From positions 1,178,001 to 1,242,000 of the forward strand of contig FSRV01000002.1 in the NCBI GenBank assembly GCA_900142905.1: a DNA stretch of 64,000 nt, read 5' to 3'. The position numbers were made by a program, and so were the translations under genes. The notes beneath the pieces were generated by a model. That model was given only the letters and a program-made list of their open reading frames with translations. It searched no databases and had not been told where the DNA came from. The DNA comes from Burkholderia sp. GAS332 (lineage in GTDB: Bacteria; Pseudomonadota; Gammaproteobacteria; Burkholderiales; Burkholderiaceae). Of this stretch, positions 54,094-63,313 are shown one piece after another (within the stretch, counting starts at the first letter, position 1; each line of letters starts with the position of its first letter).

Positions 54094-54804
54094 ATGCGCT
54101 CGACTTTCACTAAATGGCTGTTCATTGTCTACGTTCTCGGCAGCGGGACGCTGTATTCAATGGTCATACTGCTTCTGTTTCCTTTCGTCGGCAGGGCTAG
54201 GCGATACTGGTTGGCAAAACAATGGTGTCGCGCGCTGGTGGCGGTGATGCGCTGGCTGCCGGGCGTCTCATGTTCGGTAGAGGGGCTTGAACATATTCCT
54301 GCGGGGCCAGCGATACTGCTGTGCCGTCACGAATCGACCTGGGAGACGCTCGCATTTCTTGCACTTTTCCCACGGCGCATCAGTTTTGTGTTCAAGGAAG
54401 AGCTTCTTCGCATTCCCTTTTTTGGATGGGTGCTGCGTGGCCTCGATATGGTGAGCCTGAATCGCGGCTCCGCCCGTCAGGCTCATCAGGCTGTGACGCA
54501 GGAAAGTGCTGAGAGGCTGGCGAAGGGCGATGTCGTGGTCATTTTCCCGGAGGGGACCCGGGTGGCACACGATGCCCCGTTGAGGATGACATCTGGGGGC
54601 GTTCGATTGGCTTGCTCGACTGGCGTACCGGCTGTTCCGGTGGTTCTCAATGCCGGCAAAGTCTGGCCGGCGAAAGGCTGGCCAGACCGCCGTGGACAAA
54701 TTCGCGTGGTTGTCGGCCCGGCATTCTCTCCTCAGGACCTGTCACAGCAGGAACTGAGTCGCGCCGTCCACGACTGGATGAAAGACGAACTGCAACGACT
54801 TTGA
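54094..54804 (+). CDS. plsC: 1-acyl-sn-glycerol-3-phosphate acyltransferase
   Basis: 236-residue membrane enzyme that acylates lysophosphatidate to phosphatidate. An N-terminal hydrophobic segment (WLFIVYVLGSGTLYSMVILLLF) is followed by the acyltransferase motifs: RHESTWETL (H-X4-E, the beta-proteobacterial variant of HX4D), the block around SLNRGSARQAHQA, VVIFPEGTRV, and VPAVPVVLNAG. It is a single gene. Confidence 0.88.
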   Translation: MRSTFTKWLFIVYVLGSGTLYSMVILLLFPFVGRARRYWLAKQWCRALVAVMRWLPGVSCSVEGLEHIPAGPAILLCRHESTWETLAFLALFPRRISFVFKEELLRIPFFGWVLRGLDMVSLNRGSARQAHQAVTQESAERLAKGDVVVIFPEGTRVAHDAPLRMTSGGVRLACSTGVPAVPVVLNAGKVWPAKGWPDRRGQIRVVVGPAFSPQDLSQQELSRAVHDWMKDELQRL

Positions 54805-55044
54805 AACGCGTACAGCCGGATGAATCCCGCGAATGGTTGGGGTACCGGTCATGTTAGCCGGTCGCCGCGGCGTCTGATTCCGCCGCGCCCACCGATCCAC
54901 TTTTGTTATCGACCCCTCCAATACACGGATTGTTAGCGCATCGCACCGCTCGTATATTTGCTGAACGAAAGCAGAGCCGGCACGGACAGCAGACATACAA
55001 CAACTGAAAGGCAAGCCGCCGAGGCCTGTCACAGGAGCACAGCG

Positions 55045-55797
55045 ATGAATCGAATCGATCTGGAGGGGCGTGTTGTCGCCATTACTGGCGGCGCGCGCGG
55101 CATTGGCTACGCGGTGGCTCAACGGGCGCTGAACTCGGGCGCGTCGGTCGCCTTATGGGACATCGACGCCGAGCGTCTGGCGCGCAGCGAGCGCGAGCTC
55201 AGCGAACTGGGCAAGGTAACGGCTGTCACGGTCGAACTCACCCAGGAAGCCTCGGTTGCGCAGGCGGTGGCACAAACCATCGCCGCCCATGGCGCGATCG
55301 ACGTGTTGATCAACTGCGCGGGCATCACCGGTGGCAATGGCACGACGTGGGAGCTAGACCCCGAAGTCTGGCGCCGTGTGATCGACGTGAATCTGATCGG
55401 CCCGTATCTGACCTGCCGCGCGGTCGTTCCGCACATGCTCGAGCGCGGCTACGGCCGGATCGTCAATATTGCCTCGGTGGCCGGCAAAGAGGGCAATCCG
55501 AACGCCTCGCACTACAGCGCCTCCAAAGCCGGGCTCATCGGTTTGACCAAATCCCTCGGCAAAGAGCTCGCGGCGAAGAACATCCTCGTCAATGCAGTCA
55601 CGCCCGCAGCGGCCAAAACGGAGATCTTCGATTCGATGTCGCAGGAGCATATCGACTACATGCTCTCGAAGATTCCAATGAACCGGTTCCTGTTGCCGGA
55701 AGAAGCGGCCTCGCTGATCCTCTGGCTCTCCTCTGAAGACTGCGCGTTCAGCACCGCCTCGGTGTTCGACCTGTCCGGTGGCCGCGCCACTTACTGA
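55045..55797 (+). CDS. SDR dehydrogenase of the rhamnose cluster, probable 2-keto-3-deoxy-L-rhamnonate 4-dehydrogenase
   Basis: 250-residue SDR from the ATG at 55045, after CAGGAG. TGGARGIG, NCAG and YSASK are present. It heads the run dehydrogenase - MFS transporter - rhamnonate dehydratase - rhamnose dehydrogenase. In the diketo-hydrolase version of the pathway an SDR oxidises 2-keto-3-deoxy-L-rhamnonate, and this is the free candidate because the SDR at 58536 fits the first step. The role is inferred from position; a sugar dehydrogenase is the alternative. Confidence 0.75.
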   Translation: MNRIDLEGRVVAITGGARGIGYAVAQRALNSGASVALWDIDAERLARSERELSELGKVTAVTVELTQEASVAQAVAQTIAAHGAIDVLINCAGITGGNGTTWELDPEVWRRVIDVNLIGPYLTCRAVVPHMLERGYGRIVNIASVAGKEGNPNASHYSASKAGLIGLTKSLGKELAAKNILVNAVTPAAAKTEIFDSMSQEHIDYMLSKIPMNRFLLPEEAASLILWLSSEDCAFSTASVFDLSGGRATY

Positions 55798-55882
55798 GTC
55801 GTCACAGCGTCACCTAAGCAGTTGCAGCGCAAAAGGTAGAAAAACGCAGAGCGCGACCCGCATGCTCTGCGAAGGAGACGAC

Positions 55883-57211
55883 ATGAATCCGCATTCGCCC
55901 GCTTCACTAGAGGCGATCAACAGCAAGGTCATGCGCCGGCTGTTGCCGTTTCTGTTGTTGATGTATGTGCTGGCGTTTCTCGATCGCGCCAATATCGGCT
56001 TCGCGCAGAAGGCCTTGCAGCACGATACGGGTTTGTCCAACGCGGCTTTTGCCTTCGGTGCGGGCGTGTTCTTCATCGGCTATGCATTGTTCGAAGTACC
56101 GAGCAATCTTCTGCTGCATAAGGTCGGCGCGCGCGCGTGGATGTGCCGGATCATGGTGACGTGGGGGCTTGTCTCCGCGGCGATGTGTCTAGCGCATACC
56201 CCCACGGCTTTCTACTCACTGCGTTTTCTGCTTGGTGTCGCGGAAGCAGGTTTCTTTCCCGGCGTCATCTATTACCTGACCCATTGGTTTCCGCAAGCGG
56301 CGCGCGCCCGCGCGGTGGGCGTGTTCTATTTCGGTGCGCCGCTGGCGTTCATCTTCGGCAGTCCGTTGTCGGGTTCCTTGCTCGAACTGCATGGTGCCAT
56401 GGGTTTGGCCGGCTGGCAGTGGCTGTTTCTGATCGAGGGAACGTTGGCCTCGTTGGTCGGCGTATGGGCGTTCTGGTATCTCGACAACCGTCCTGAAGAC
56501 GCGCGTTGGCTCGATGTGCAGGAGCGCACCACCTTGCGCCGCGCGCTCGACGACGATGCGCTCGCCGCATCGGCGCATGGGCCGCGTCATATTCTCGCTG
56601 CGCTGGTGGACCGCCGCGTATTGCTGCTCTCGGCGATCTATCTGCTGATTCAGATGAGCGTCTACGGCGTGATCTTCTATCTGCCGCAGCAAGTGGCCGC
56701 TTTGCTCGGCACGACGGTCGGCTTGCGGGTGGGCCTCGTCGGCGCGCTGCCATGGCTGTGTGCGCTGGCGGTGACGTGGGTTGTGCCGCGTCGTGCGGAT
56801 CGCACGGGGGGACACCGGCGCTGGGCGGTCGCGCTGCTGGTGCTCGCAGGCCTCGGCATCGGCGCCTCGGGGCTCGCGCATAACCCGTCGATCGGTTTGA
56901 TTGCACTGTGCTGCGCGGCCAGCGGGTTTATCGCGGCACAACCGCTGTTTTGGACATTCCCGACGCGCCACCTCACGGGCGCCGCTGCTGCGGGCGGGAT
57001 TGCGCTGATCAATTCGCTGGGCGGCCTCGGCGGATTCATTGCGCCGAGCCTGCGCACCGCGGCGGAACGGGCGTTTTCGTCGACCTCGGCAGGGCTGATC
57101 GTATTGGGCGTGTCGAGTCTGCTGGCGGCGCTCATGATCGGCGCGCTATTGCGTCGTGACGGCGTCCAATCAAGCTGGTCTTTCCAACATTTACTGCACC
57201 GCGCCCGCTAG
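55883..57211 (+). CDS. MFS transporter, anion:cation symporter family (sugar-acid uptake, RhmT-like)
   Basis: 442 residues from the ATG at 55883, after GAAGGAG. About twelve spans. FLDRANIGFAQKALQHDTGLS and EVPSNLLLHKVGARAWM, then GVAEAGFFPGVIYYLTHWFP, are hallmarks of the ACS/phthalate-permease group that takes up sugar acids. Adjacent to the L-rhamnonate dehydratase gene, it probably imports L-rhamnonate, as RhmT does in enterobacteria. Confidence 0.85.
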   Translation: MNPHSPASLEAINSKVMRRLLPFLLLMYVLAFLDRANIGFAQKALQHDTGLSNAAFAFGAGVFFIGYALFEVPSNLLLHKVGARAWMCRIMVTWGLVSAAMCLAHTPTAFYSLRFLLGVAEAGFFPGVIYYLTHWFPQAARARAVGVFYFGAPLAFIFGSPLSGSLLELHGAMGLAGWQWLFLIEGTLASLVGVWAFWYLDNRPEDARWLDVQERTTLRRALDDDALAASAHGPRHILAALVDRRVLLLSAIYLLIQMSVYGVIFYLPQQVAALLGTTVGLRVGLVGALPWLCALAVTWVVPRRADRTGGHRRWAVALLVLAGLGIGASGLAHNPSIGLIALCCAASGFIAAQPLFWTFPTRHLTGAAAAGGIALINSLGGLGGFIAPSLRTAAERAFSSTSAGLIVLGVSSLLAALMIGALLRRDGVQSSWSFQHLLHRAR

Positions 57212-57259
57212 GCGCATTTTTGGCTGCACGTTCGACGCACCCATAACGGAGCCCTTTTC

Positions 57260-58438
57260 ATGGCCATGCCTACTATCCGGCACGTGCGTGCCTTCATCGT
57301 CCGCGGTGGCGGTGCGGACTATCACGATCAACCCGACGGACACTGGATCGACGATCATATTTCCACGCCGATGGCGCGGTATCCGGAGTATCGCCAGAGC
57401 CGCCAATCGTTCGGCATCAATGTGCTCGGCACCTTGGTGGTCGAGATCGAAGCGAGCGACGGCACGGTCGGTTTTGCAGTGACGACCGGCGGCGAAATCG
57501 GCGCGTTCATCGTTGAGAAACATCTCGCGCGCTTTCTCGAAGGCCAGCTCGTCACCGATATCGAGAAGATGTGGGATCAAATGTATTTCTCGACGCTGTA
57601 CTACGGCCGCAAAGGCGTGGTGCTGAACACGATTTCGGGCGTCGATCTCGCGTTGTGGGATCTGCTCGCGAAAGTCCGCAAGGAGCCGGTGTACCAACTA
57701 TTGGGCGGCCCGGTGCGCGACGAACTCGTGTTCTACGCGACTGGCGCGCGTCCGGACCTTGCGAAGGAGATGGGTTTCATCGGCGGCAAATTGCCGTTGC
57801 AGCATGGTCCTGCTGAAGGCGAAGCGGGTCTCAGGAAGAATCTGGACAAGCTCGCCGAGATGCGCAGCCGAGTCGGCGACGACTTCTGGCTGATGTACGA
57901 CTGCTGGATGAGCCTCGACGTACCGTATGCCACGCGGCTCGCGCAGGCGGCGCACGAATACGGCCTGAAATGGATCGAAGAGTGTCTGCCACCGGACGAC
58001 TACTGGGGTTACGCCGAACTGCGGCGTAATGTGCCGCGCGGCATGATGGTATCGACCGGCGAGCATGAAGCGACGCGTTGGGGCTTTCGCATGCTGCTGG
58101 AGATGCAGTGCTGCGATCTGATTCAGCCGGATGTGGGCTGGTGCGGCGGCATTACCGAACTCATCAAGATCTCCGCGCTGGCTGATGCCCACAATGTGAT
58201 GGTGGTGCCGCATGGTTCGTCGGTGTATAGCTATCACTTCGTCGTGACGCGACACAACTCGCCGTTCGCCGAGTTTCTGATGATGGCGCCGAAAGCGGAT
58301 GAAGTGGTGCCGATGTTTACGCCGCTGCTGCTTGATGAACCGGTCCCCGTGAATGGACGAATGAAGGTGCCGGACACACCGGGGTTCGGCGTGCGGCTCA
58401 ATCCGGAGTGCGCGCTGGTGCGGCCTTATCCGCGTTGA
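57260..58438 (+). CDS. rhmD: L-rhamnonate dehydratase (enolase superfamily)
   Basis: 392 residues. It dehydrates L-rhamnonate to 2-keto-3-deoxy-L-rhamnonate. The mandelate-racemase-type barrel shows the metal-ligand series: D in [12 protein letters not shown] in [14 protein letters not shown] and E in [12 protein letters not shown], followed by [14 protein letters not shown] and the His base in [12 protein letters not shown]. The N-terminal capping domain carries [17 protein letters not shown], typical of rhamnonate dehydratases. The stop codon lies inside an 11-base tandem repeat. Confidence 0.88.
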   Translation: MAMPTIRHVRAFIVRGGGADYHDQPDGHWIDDHISTPMARYPEYRQSRQSFGINVLGTLVVEIEASDGTVGFAVTTGGEIGAFIVEKHLARFLEGQLVTDIEKMWDQMYFSTLYYGRKGVVLNTISGVDLALWDLLAKVRKEPVYQLLGGPVRDELVFYATGARPDLAKEMGFIGGKLPLQHGPAEGEAGLRKNLDKLAEMRSRVGDDFWLMYDCWMSLDVPYATRLAQAAHEYGLKWIEECLPPDDYWGYAELRRNVPRGMMVSTGEHEATRWGFRMLLEMQCCDLIQPDVGWCGGITELIKISALADAHNVMVVPHGSSVYSYHFVVTRHNSPFAEFLMMAPKADEVVPMFTPLLLDEPVPVNGRMKVPDTPGFGVRLNPECALVRPYPR

Positions 58439-58461
58439 AAACGCGTTGAAAACGCGTTGAA
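58431..58461. repeat. 11-base tandem repeat over the rhmD stop codon
   Basis: CGCGTTGAAAA is repeated almost three times (58431, 58442, 58453), each copy containing TGA; the first TGA is the gene's stop. Probably produced by slippage duplication. Confidence 0.75.
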
Positions 58462-58535
58462 TGCACGTTGAAGGTGGCCTGGACACGGGCTTAACCCGCA
58501 AGACACAGTATTGATCCAGCCAACAGGAGAATGAT

Positions 58536-59318
58536 GTGCTGCTCAAGGATAAGGTCGTGATCGTTACTGGTGGCTCGCGTGGCATTGGCCGCGCGATAGC
58601 GGTTGCGTGCGCTACGGAAGGCGCGGATGTGGCGATCAACTACTGGGGCGATAACGACGCATCGTATGGGCGCCGTTCGGCGGTCGCGGAAGTGGTCACC
58701 GAAATCGAAGCGCTAGGGCGGCGCGTGATCGCGATCGAAGGCAACGTGGCCGTGCGCGAAACCGGTCAGGAACTCGTGCGCCGCACGGTCGAAGCCTTCG
58801 GCAAAGTCGACGTGCTCGCGAGCAATGCCGGCATCTGCCCGTTCCACGCTTTTCTCGACATGCCACCCGAAGTATTGGAGTCGACGGTGGCAGTCAACCT
58901 GAACGGTGCGTTCTACGTCACGCAAGCCGCCGCGCAGCAGATGAAAGCGCAGGGCACGGGCGGCGCGATCGTGGCGACCAGCTCGATTAGCGCCCTGGTA
59001 GGCGGCGGCATGCAAACCCACTACACGCCGACCAAAGCGGGGGTGCATTCGTTGATGCAGTCATGCGCGGTGGCGTTGGGGCCATACGGTATCCGCTGCA
59101 ATTCGGTGATGCCGGGCACGATCGCGACGGACCTGAACGCGGAAGACCTCGCCGACGAAGCGAAAAAAGCTTACTTCGAAAAGCGGATTCCGCTGGGCAG
59201 ACTGGGCCGCCCGGAGGACGTCGCCGATTGCGTGGTATTTCTTGCTTCCGACCGCGCGCGCTATGTCACAGGCGCCGCGTTGCTGGTGGACGGCGGCCTG
59301 TTCGTCAACCTGCAGTAG
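58536..59318 (+). CDS. L-rhamnose 1-dehydrogenase (SDR)
   Basis: 260 residues, GTG start at 58536 six bases after AGGAGA. It oxidises L-rhamnose to L-rhamnono-lactone with NAD(P). The sequence closely follows what I recall of the Azotobacter vinelandii enzyme: TGGSRGIG, SNAGICPFHAFLDMP, SSISALVGGGMQTHYTPTKAG, SLMQSCAVALGPYGIRCN, GTIATDLNAEDL, and the tail ARYVTGAALLVDGGLFVNLQ. The catalytic pair is YTPTK. Confidence 0.87.
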   Translation: MLLKDKVVIVTGGSRGIGRAIAVACATEGADVAINYWGDNDASYGRRSAVAEVVTEIEALGRRVIAIEGNVAVRETGQELVRRTVEAFGKVDVLASNAGICPFHAFLDMPPEVLESTVAVNLNGAFYVTQAAAQQMKAQGTGGAIVATSSISALVGGGMQTHYTPTKAGVHSLMQSCAVALGPYGIRCNSVMPGTIATDLNAEDLADEAKKAYFEKRIPLGRLGRPEDVADCVVFLASDRARYVTGAALLVDGGLFVNLQ

Positions 59319-59333
59319 CCCGCGATGCCGACC

Positions 59334-60332
59334 TCAATGAACCGGTGTGGAGACGATCACAGGCTCGGTCACAGCGGAGGCGGAATCGTCGCGTGCGAGC
59401 TTGCGCGAGAAGCCGCGCAGCAAGTCGATAAAGCGCAGCGCCGGCTCGGCGAGGGCTTCTTCCTTGCGCGTGAGAATGCCGAAACCGGCGAGGCTCTTGC
59501 CGATTTCGAGCGGCAGCGCGACCAGCAGCTTGCCGCGCACATGATCGCGCACGACCGACTCGGGCAGCATGGCCACGGCGTCGTAATTTTCGAGCAATTG
59601 CAGCGTGGCGAAGATCGACGCGCACTCGGTCAGGTTGACGGGCGTCGCAAGGTCCGCCCGTGCGAGTTCCTCTTCGAACAGCACGCGCGCCGGACTGGTA
59701 ACCGGTTGCGCCACCCACGGCCAGTCGATCAGTTCCCGCAGCGTGATGCGCGAGCGCTGCGCCAGCGGATGCACCGAGCGCACGACCAGCAGCAAGGTCT
59801 CGCGTGCGAGCGGTTCGAAACTGAAATCGTTGTGTTGCAACGGACTGGTCAGGCGTCCAAGCGCCAGATCGACTTCGCGGCGATGCAGCAATTGCACGAC
59901 CTGATCGCTGGTTTCGCCAAGAATGCGCACGTTCAGCAAAGGGCTTTCGGTTTTCAGCGCGGCGACCGCCATGGCCAGCAGATCGGGCGCGGCGCCCATG
60001 ATGGCACCGACGGTCAACTGCCCGTGCCCGCCGCGGCGTTTGACGTCGAGGTCTTCGGCAAAACGGGTCAACTCGGCAAGTGCGCGCCGCGCATACGCCA
60101 GCGTAACCACGCCGAGCGGTGTGGGCGTCATGCCGCGTGCGTTGCGTTCGAACAGCAGGAAGCCGAACGCTTCCTCGATGTCGCCGAGCATGCGGCTCGC
60201 GCTGGGCTGCGCGACGTTGATCGCCTCGGCGGCTTGATGGAGATTGCGTGCGTCGTCGAGCGCGACGAGCAGCGCGAGGTGCTTGAACTTGAGCCGATTG
60301 ACGAGTGCGACGGCAGCTGAATGTTGGCTCAT
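59334..60332 (-). CDS. LysR-family regulator of the rhamnose cluster
   Basis: 332 residues. DNA-binding region: LKFKHLALLVALDDARNLHQAAEAINVAQPSASRMLGDIEE. The effector domain resembles the GbpR/PecT-like group, which binds sugar-acid or aromatic effectors (GQLTVGAIMGAAPDLLAMAVAALK). It lies between two rhamnose gene groups, convergent with the dehydrogenase gene (15 bases) and divergent from rhaM (131 bases), so it likely controls the rhaM-lactonase-ABC operon. No RhaS/RhaR-type activator is in the window. Confidence 0.87.
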   Translation of the reverse strand: MSQHSAAVALVNRLKFKHLALLVALDDARNLHQAAEAINVAQPSASRMLGDIEEAFGFLLFERNARGMTPTPLGVVTLAYARRALAELTRFAEDLDVKRRGGHGQLTVGAIMGAAPDLLAMAVAALKTESPLLNVRILGETSDQVVQLLHRREVDLALGRLTSPLQHNDFSFEPLARETLLLVVRSVHPLAQRSRITLRELIDWPWVAQPVTSPARVLFEEELARADLATPVNLTECASIFATLQLLENYDAVAMLPESVVRDHVRGKLLVALPLEIGKSLAGFGILTRKEEALAEPALRFIDLLRGFSRKLARDDSASAVTEPVIVSTPVH

Positions 60333-60463
60333 GGTTCCGGTGCGATTCGGTTTGTGGATCGCCCAATCCCAACTACGGATTGAGAAGCTATCGACGCAGG
60401 AATTATAGTCGTATCAGACGCTTCTCCAGGAAAGCGCCCGGATACGACGGGAGACAGGCCGCA

Positions 60464-60787
60464 ATGGAAACAATCGCTTTCCGGATGGTGCTCAACCCCG
60501 GCATGCGCGAGGAATACGAACGACGTCACGCGCAAATCTGGCCCGAGCTGGTTGATGCATTGCACAACGCCGGCGTGCGCGACTATCGGATTTTCTTCGA
60601 CGCGGACTCGCATCATCTTTTCGCCATTCTGACGCGCAGCACGAATCACACGATGAGCGCGCTGCCGCAACTCGACGTGATGCGCAAATGGTGGGATTAC
60701 ATGGCCGACATCATGCAGACGGCCCCTGACCATACGCCGCTTCAGCAGCCGCTCGAACCGGTTTTTCATCTGAATTCACTTAGCTGA
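60464..60787 (+). CDS. rhaM: L-rhamnose mutarotase
   Basis: 107 residues from the ATG at 60464. It interconverts alpha- and beta-L-rhamnopyranose. Family blocks: FRMVLNPGMREEYERRHAQIWPELVDALHNAGVRDYRIFFD, HHLFAILT, MRKWWDYMADIM and EPVFHLNS at the C-terminus. The size equals E. coli RhaM (104). It is the first gene of the right-hand rhamnose operon. Confidence 0.9.
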   Translation: METIAFRMVLNPGMREEYERRHAQIWPELVDALHNAGVRDYRIFFDADSHHLFAILTRSTNHTMSALPQLDVMRKWWDYMADIMQTAPDHTPLQQPLEPVFHLNSLS

Positions 60788-60836
60788 CGTGGCTGACTGT
60801 GCTTGGCCTAATGGCCCATTGGGCGGAGGGTGTCGC

Positions 60837-61730
60837 ATGCAGGTTGTCGATTCGCATATCCATCTGTGGGATCTGAAGACGCATCGCTATCCGTGGCTGG
60901 AGAATCCAGGCGTGTCGTTCGTGGGGGACGCGCGCGACTTGAAGCATGACTATCTGCTCGACGATCTGCTCGGCGAGGCGGGCGATATCGAGGTGCTCAA
61001 ACTGGTGCACGTGGAAGCGAATCACGATCCTGCAGATCCGGTCGAGGAAACCCGCTGGTTGCAGTCCACGGCGGATCGTCCGGCGTCGCGTGGCATGCCG
61101 AATGCGATTGTCGCCGCAGTGGACCTGTCCGCGGCGAACGCACCGGAAATCCTTGAAGCGCATGCGTCGTTCGCCAATACGCGAGGCATTAGGCAGATCC
61201 TGAACGTGCACGAGAACAAACTGTTCGATTACGTCGGCCGTCATTTCATGCGCGAGCCGCAGTGGCGTGAACATTTTGCCTTGCTGCGCCGCCACGACAT
61301 GTCGTTCGATCTGCAACTGTATCCGTCGCAGATGGAAGAGGCGGCTGCGCTGGCGCGCGCGCATGGCGATACGATTTTTATCCTCAACCATGCGGGCATG
61401 TTCGTGGACCGCAGCAGCGTCGCCGGCTATCGCGCGTGGCGCGACGGCATGCGGACGCTCGCGGGTTGCCGGAACGTCGCGGTGAAGATCAGCGGACTCG
61501 CGATGTTCGATCACCAGTGGACCGTCGAAAGCCTGCGGCCTTATGTGCTCGAAACAATCGATACGTTCGGCGTCGAGCGTGCGATGTTCGCGTCGAACTT
61601 TCCGGTCGATCGGCTGTTCGGCTCGTACTCGGATTTGTGGCACGCGTACGCGTCGATCGTCGATGGCGCGAGTGTTGCTGAGAAAGAAGCGCTGTTTTGC
61701 CGTAACGCGGAGCGCTTTTATCGTATCTGA
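60837..61730 (+). CDS. Amidohydrolase-2-family L-rhamnono-1,4-lactonase
   Basis: 297 residues from the ATG at 60837 with a GGCGGAGGG site. It starts [10 protein letters not shown] with the metal-binding HxH, then the family segments [42 protein letters not shown] and [15 protein letters not shown] with the late Asp. This matches lactonases of the non-phosphorylating sugar pathways. Its place between rhaM and the sugar importer supports rhamnonolactone as substrate. Confidence 0.83.
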   Translation: MQVVDSHIHLWDLKTHRYPWLENPGVSFVGDARDLKHDYLLDDLLGEAGDIEVLKLVHVEANHDPADPVEETRWLQSTADRPASRGMPNAIVAAVDLSAANAPEILEAHASFANTRGIRQILNVHENKLFDYVGRHFMREPQWREHFALLRRHDMSFDLQLYPSQMEEAAALARAHGDTIFILNHAGMFVDRSSVAGYRAWRDGMRTLAGCRNVAVKISGLAMFDHQWTVESLRPYVLETIDTFGVERAMFASNFPVDRLFGSYSDLWHAYASIVDGASVAEKEALFCRNAERFYRI

Positions 61731-61783
61731 CGTACCTGCCGCGTCTGACGCATTCCCGAAGTCGAAAAAGAAGGAGACATGTA

Positions 61784-63313
61784 GTGCAGCCATCCCCATC
61801 CGCCGTGCCCAGACTCGAACTACGGCACGCGAGCAAATCATTCGGCCGGGTCCGTGCGTTATCCGACGGCGATCTCGCGTTGTGGCCGGGCGAAGTGCAT
61901 GCGCTGCTCGGCGAAAACGGCGCGGGCAAATCGACCGTCGTGAAGATTCTCGCGGGCGTGCATCAGCCGGATACCGGCGAGTTGCTGGTATCCGGCGTGG
62001 CGCGCCGCTTCGCGACGCCGGCCGAAGCGCGTGACGCGGGTCTCGCGGTGATCTATCAGGAGCCGACGCTGTTCTTCGATCTCTCGATCGCGGAGAACAT
62101 CTTCATGGGACGCCAGCCGGTCGACCGGATCGGCCGCATTCAGTACGACGTCATGCGCCGTGAGGTGGACGGCCTGCTGGCTTCGCTCGGCGTCGATCTG
62201 CGGGCGGATCAACCGGTGCGAGGTTTGTCGATTGCCGATCAACAGGTGATCGAAATTGCGAAGGCGTTGTCGTTGAACGCGAACGTACTGATCATGGACG
62301 AGCCGACCGCCGCCTTGTCGCTGCCCGAAGTGGAGCGGCTCTTTGCAATCGTGCGCAAGCTTCGCGAGCGCGACGTGGCGATTCTGTTCATCACGCACCG
62401 CCTCGATGAAGTGTTCACGCTGACGCAACGTGTGACGATCATGCGCGACGGCGCCAAGGTATTCGACGGGCTCACCGCCGATCTCACCACCGAAGCCATC
62501 GTCGCGAAGATGGTGGGCCGTGACCTGGAGACGTTCTATCCGAAAGCCGACCGGCCACCGGGCGAAGTGCGTCTGTCAGTCCGTGGACTCACGCGGGTGG
62601 GCGTCTTCAAGGACATTTCCTTCGACGTCCGCGCCGGCGAGATCGTCGCGCTGGCGGGCCTCGTCGGGGCGGGGCGCAGCGAAGTCGCCCGCGCGATCTT
62701 CGGTATCGATCCGCTCGACTCGGGCGAAATTTCGATTGGTGGCAAGCGTCTCGCCGCGGGCAGTCCGGCCGCGGCGGTGCGTGCCGGCCTCGCGCTGGTC
62801 CCGGAGGACCGTCGCCAGCAAGGGCTGGCGCTGGAGTTGAGCATCGCGCGCAATGCCTCGATGACGGTGCTCGGGCGTCTCGTCAAGCATGGCCTGATTT
62901 CCACCCGCAGCGAAACGCAACTGGCCAATCAGTGGGGCACGCGTTTGCGCCTCAAAGCGGGGGACCCGAATGCGCCGGTCGGCACGCTTTCCGGCGGCAA
63001 TCAGCAAAAGGTCGTGCTGGGCAAATGGCTTGCCACGAACCCGAAAGTCCTGATCATCGACGAACCCACGCGCGGCATCGACGTCGGCGCCAAAGCCGAG
63101 GTGTATGGCGCGCTCGCGGAACTGGTGCGCGACGGCATGGCCGTACTGATGATTTCGAGCGAATTACCGGAAGTGCTCGGCATGGCCGATCGCGTACTGG
63201 TGATGCACGAGGGTCGTATCAGCGCGGATATCGCGCGCGCCGAGGCCGACGAAGAGCGCATCATGGGCGCCGCACTTGGCCAGCCGATCCCACCGTTGGG
63301 GCACGCCGCATGA
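61784..63313 (+). CDS. Sugar ABC importer, tandem ATP-binding protein (rhamnose type)
   Basis: 509 residues, GTG start at 61784. Two nucleotide-binding domains: the first with GENGAGKST (about 42-50), [24 protein letters not shown] and [11 protein letters not shown]; the second with [16 protein letters not shown] and [16 protein letters not shown] and [13 protein letters not shown]. This is the RbsA/RhaT layout, with a degenerate second Walker A as usual. The four-base overlap with the permease gene shows coupling. Rhamnose is inferred from neighbours. Confidence 0.88.
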   Translation: MQPSPSAVPRLELRHASKSFGRVRALSDGDLALWPGEVHALLGENGAGKSTVVKILAGVHQPDTGELLVSGVARRFATPAEARDAGLAVIYQEPTLFFDLSIAENIFMGRQPVDRIGRIQYDVMRREVDGLLASLGVDLRADQPVRGLSIADQQVIEIAKALSLNANVLIMDEPTAALSLPEVERLFAIVRKLRERDVAILFITHRLDEVFTLTQRVTIMRDGAKVFDGLTADLTTEAIVAKMVGRDLETFYPKADRPPGEVRLSVRGLTRVGVFKDISFDVRAGEIVALAGLVGAGRSEVARAIFGIDPLDSGEISIGGKRLAAGSPAAAVRAGLALVPEDRRQQGLALELSIARNASMTVLGRLVKHGLISTRSETQLANQWGTRLRLKAGDPNAPVGTLSGGNQQKVVLGKWLATNPKVLIIDEPTRGIDVGAKAEVYGALAELVRDGMAVLMISSELPEVLGMADRVLVMHEGRISADIARAEADEERIMGAALGQPIPPLGHAA

